Shown in pieces: positions 6,459 through 6,460 of a stretch of 6,460 nucleotides of DNA. The stretch comes from an uncultured Eubacterium sp. Lineage in GTDB: Bacteria > Bacillota_A > Clostridia > Lachnospirales > Lachnospiraceae. The translations under genes and the position numbers were made by a program. The stretch lies in the NCBI GenBank assembly GCA_947653505.1, contig CANTHI010000222.1, positions 1 to 6,460 on the forward strand, read 5' to 3'. How positions within the stretch are numbered: position 1 is the stretch's first letter; every line of letters starts with the position of its first letter. Below the pieces are notes generated by a model that saw only the letters and a list, made by a program, of their open reading frames with translations, did not search any database and was not told where the DNA came from.

Positions 6459-6460
6459 GT
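6407..6460 (-). repeat. Right arm of the perfect 54-bp inverted repeat, cut by the window end
   Basis: This is the exact reverse complement of 6317-6370, separated from it by 36 bases (6371-6406). A perfect inverted copy of coding sequence that runs into the sequence end is typical of a fold-back chimera or of an assembly graph that turns back on its other strand. A genuine inverted duplication cannot be excluded from sequence alone. Confidence 0.95.

Overview
The window is a stretch of a cell-surface polysaccharide biosynthesis locus. All five genes lie on the plus strand with almost no space between them, so it reads as the interior of one operon. No promoter or convincing native terminator is visible. 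The organism is most likely a Gram-positive Firmicute of the Clostridia, plausibly Lachnospiraceae. This is inferred from the strong AGGAG-type ribosome binding sites, frequent GTG starts, AGA/AGG arginine codons, moderate GC content, and a YfhO-type membrane protein beside a CsbB-like glycosyltransferase. The taxon is inference, since no rRNA or taxonomic marker is present.

Layout: (1) 2-973, a GT8 glycosyltransferase whose N-terminus is cut off by the left edge. (2) 993-2147, glf, UDP-galactopyranose mutase. (3) 2197-4851, a large YfhO-family GT-C-like membrane protein. (4) 4892-5818, a GT2 enzyme of the dolichol-phosphate-mannose-synthase/CsbB type with two C-terminal membrane segments. 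(5) 5815 to about 6370, the N-terminal half of a GT4 glycosyltransferase. Each of the four complete upstream reading frames ends in a TGA that sits inside ATGA or GTGA, which suggests translational coupling along the operon.

How the genes may work together: Glf makes UDP-galactofuranose. The GT8 and GT4 enzymes are cytoplasmic sugar transferases that probably build a repeat unit. The GT2/YfhO pair resembles the CsbB/YfhO branch of three-component glycosylation, in which a sugar is loaded onto polyprenyl phosphate inside the cell and transferred to a polymer outside it. The order glf-yfhO-GT2 allows the hypothesis that the sugar added outside is galactofuranose; the sequence does not prove this.

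The right end is abnormal. Bases 6317-6370 return as a perfect 54-base reverse complement at 6407-6460, around a 36-base spacer, and the repeat runs into the window edge. On the plus strand the GT4 gene stops abruptly at 6373-6375, immediately after its IPNG motif. On the minus strand the same motif continues through the spacer in an open frame that fits the GT4 consensus. The simplest reading is a fold-back (inverted chimera) at a contig end, so the apparent truncation of the GT4 gene is probably not real.
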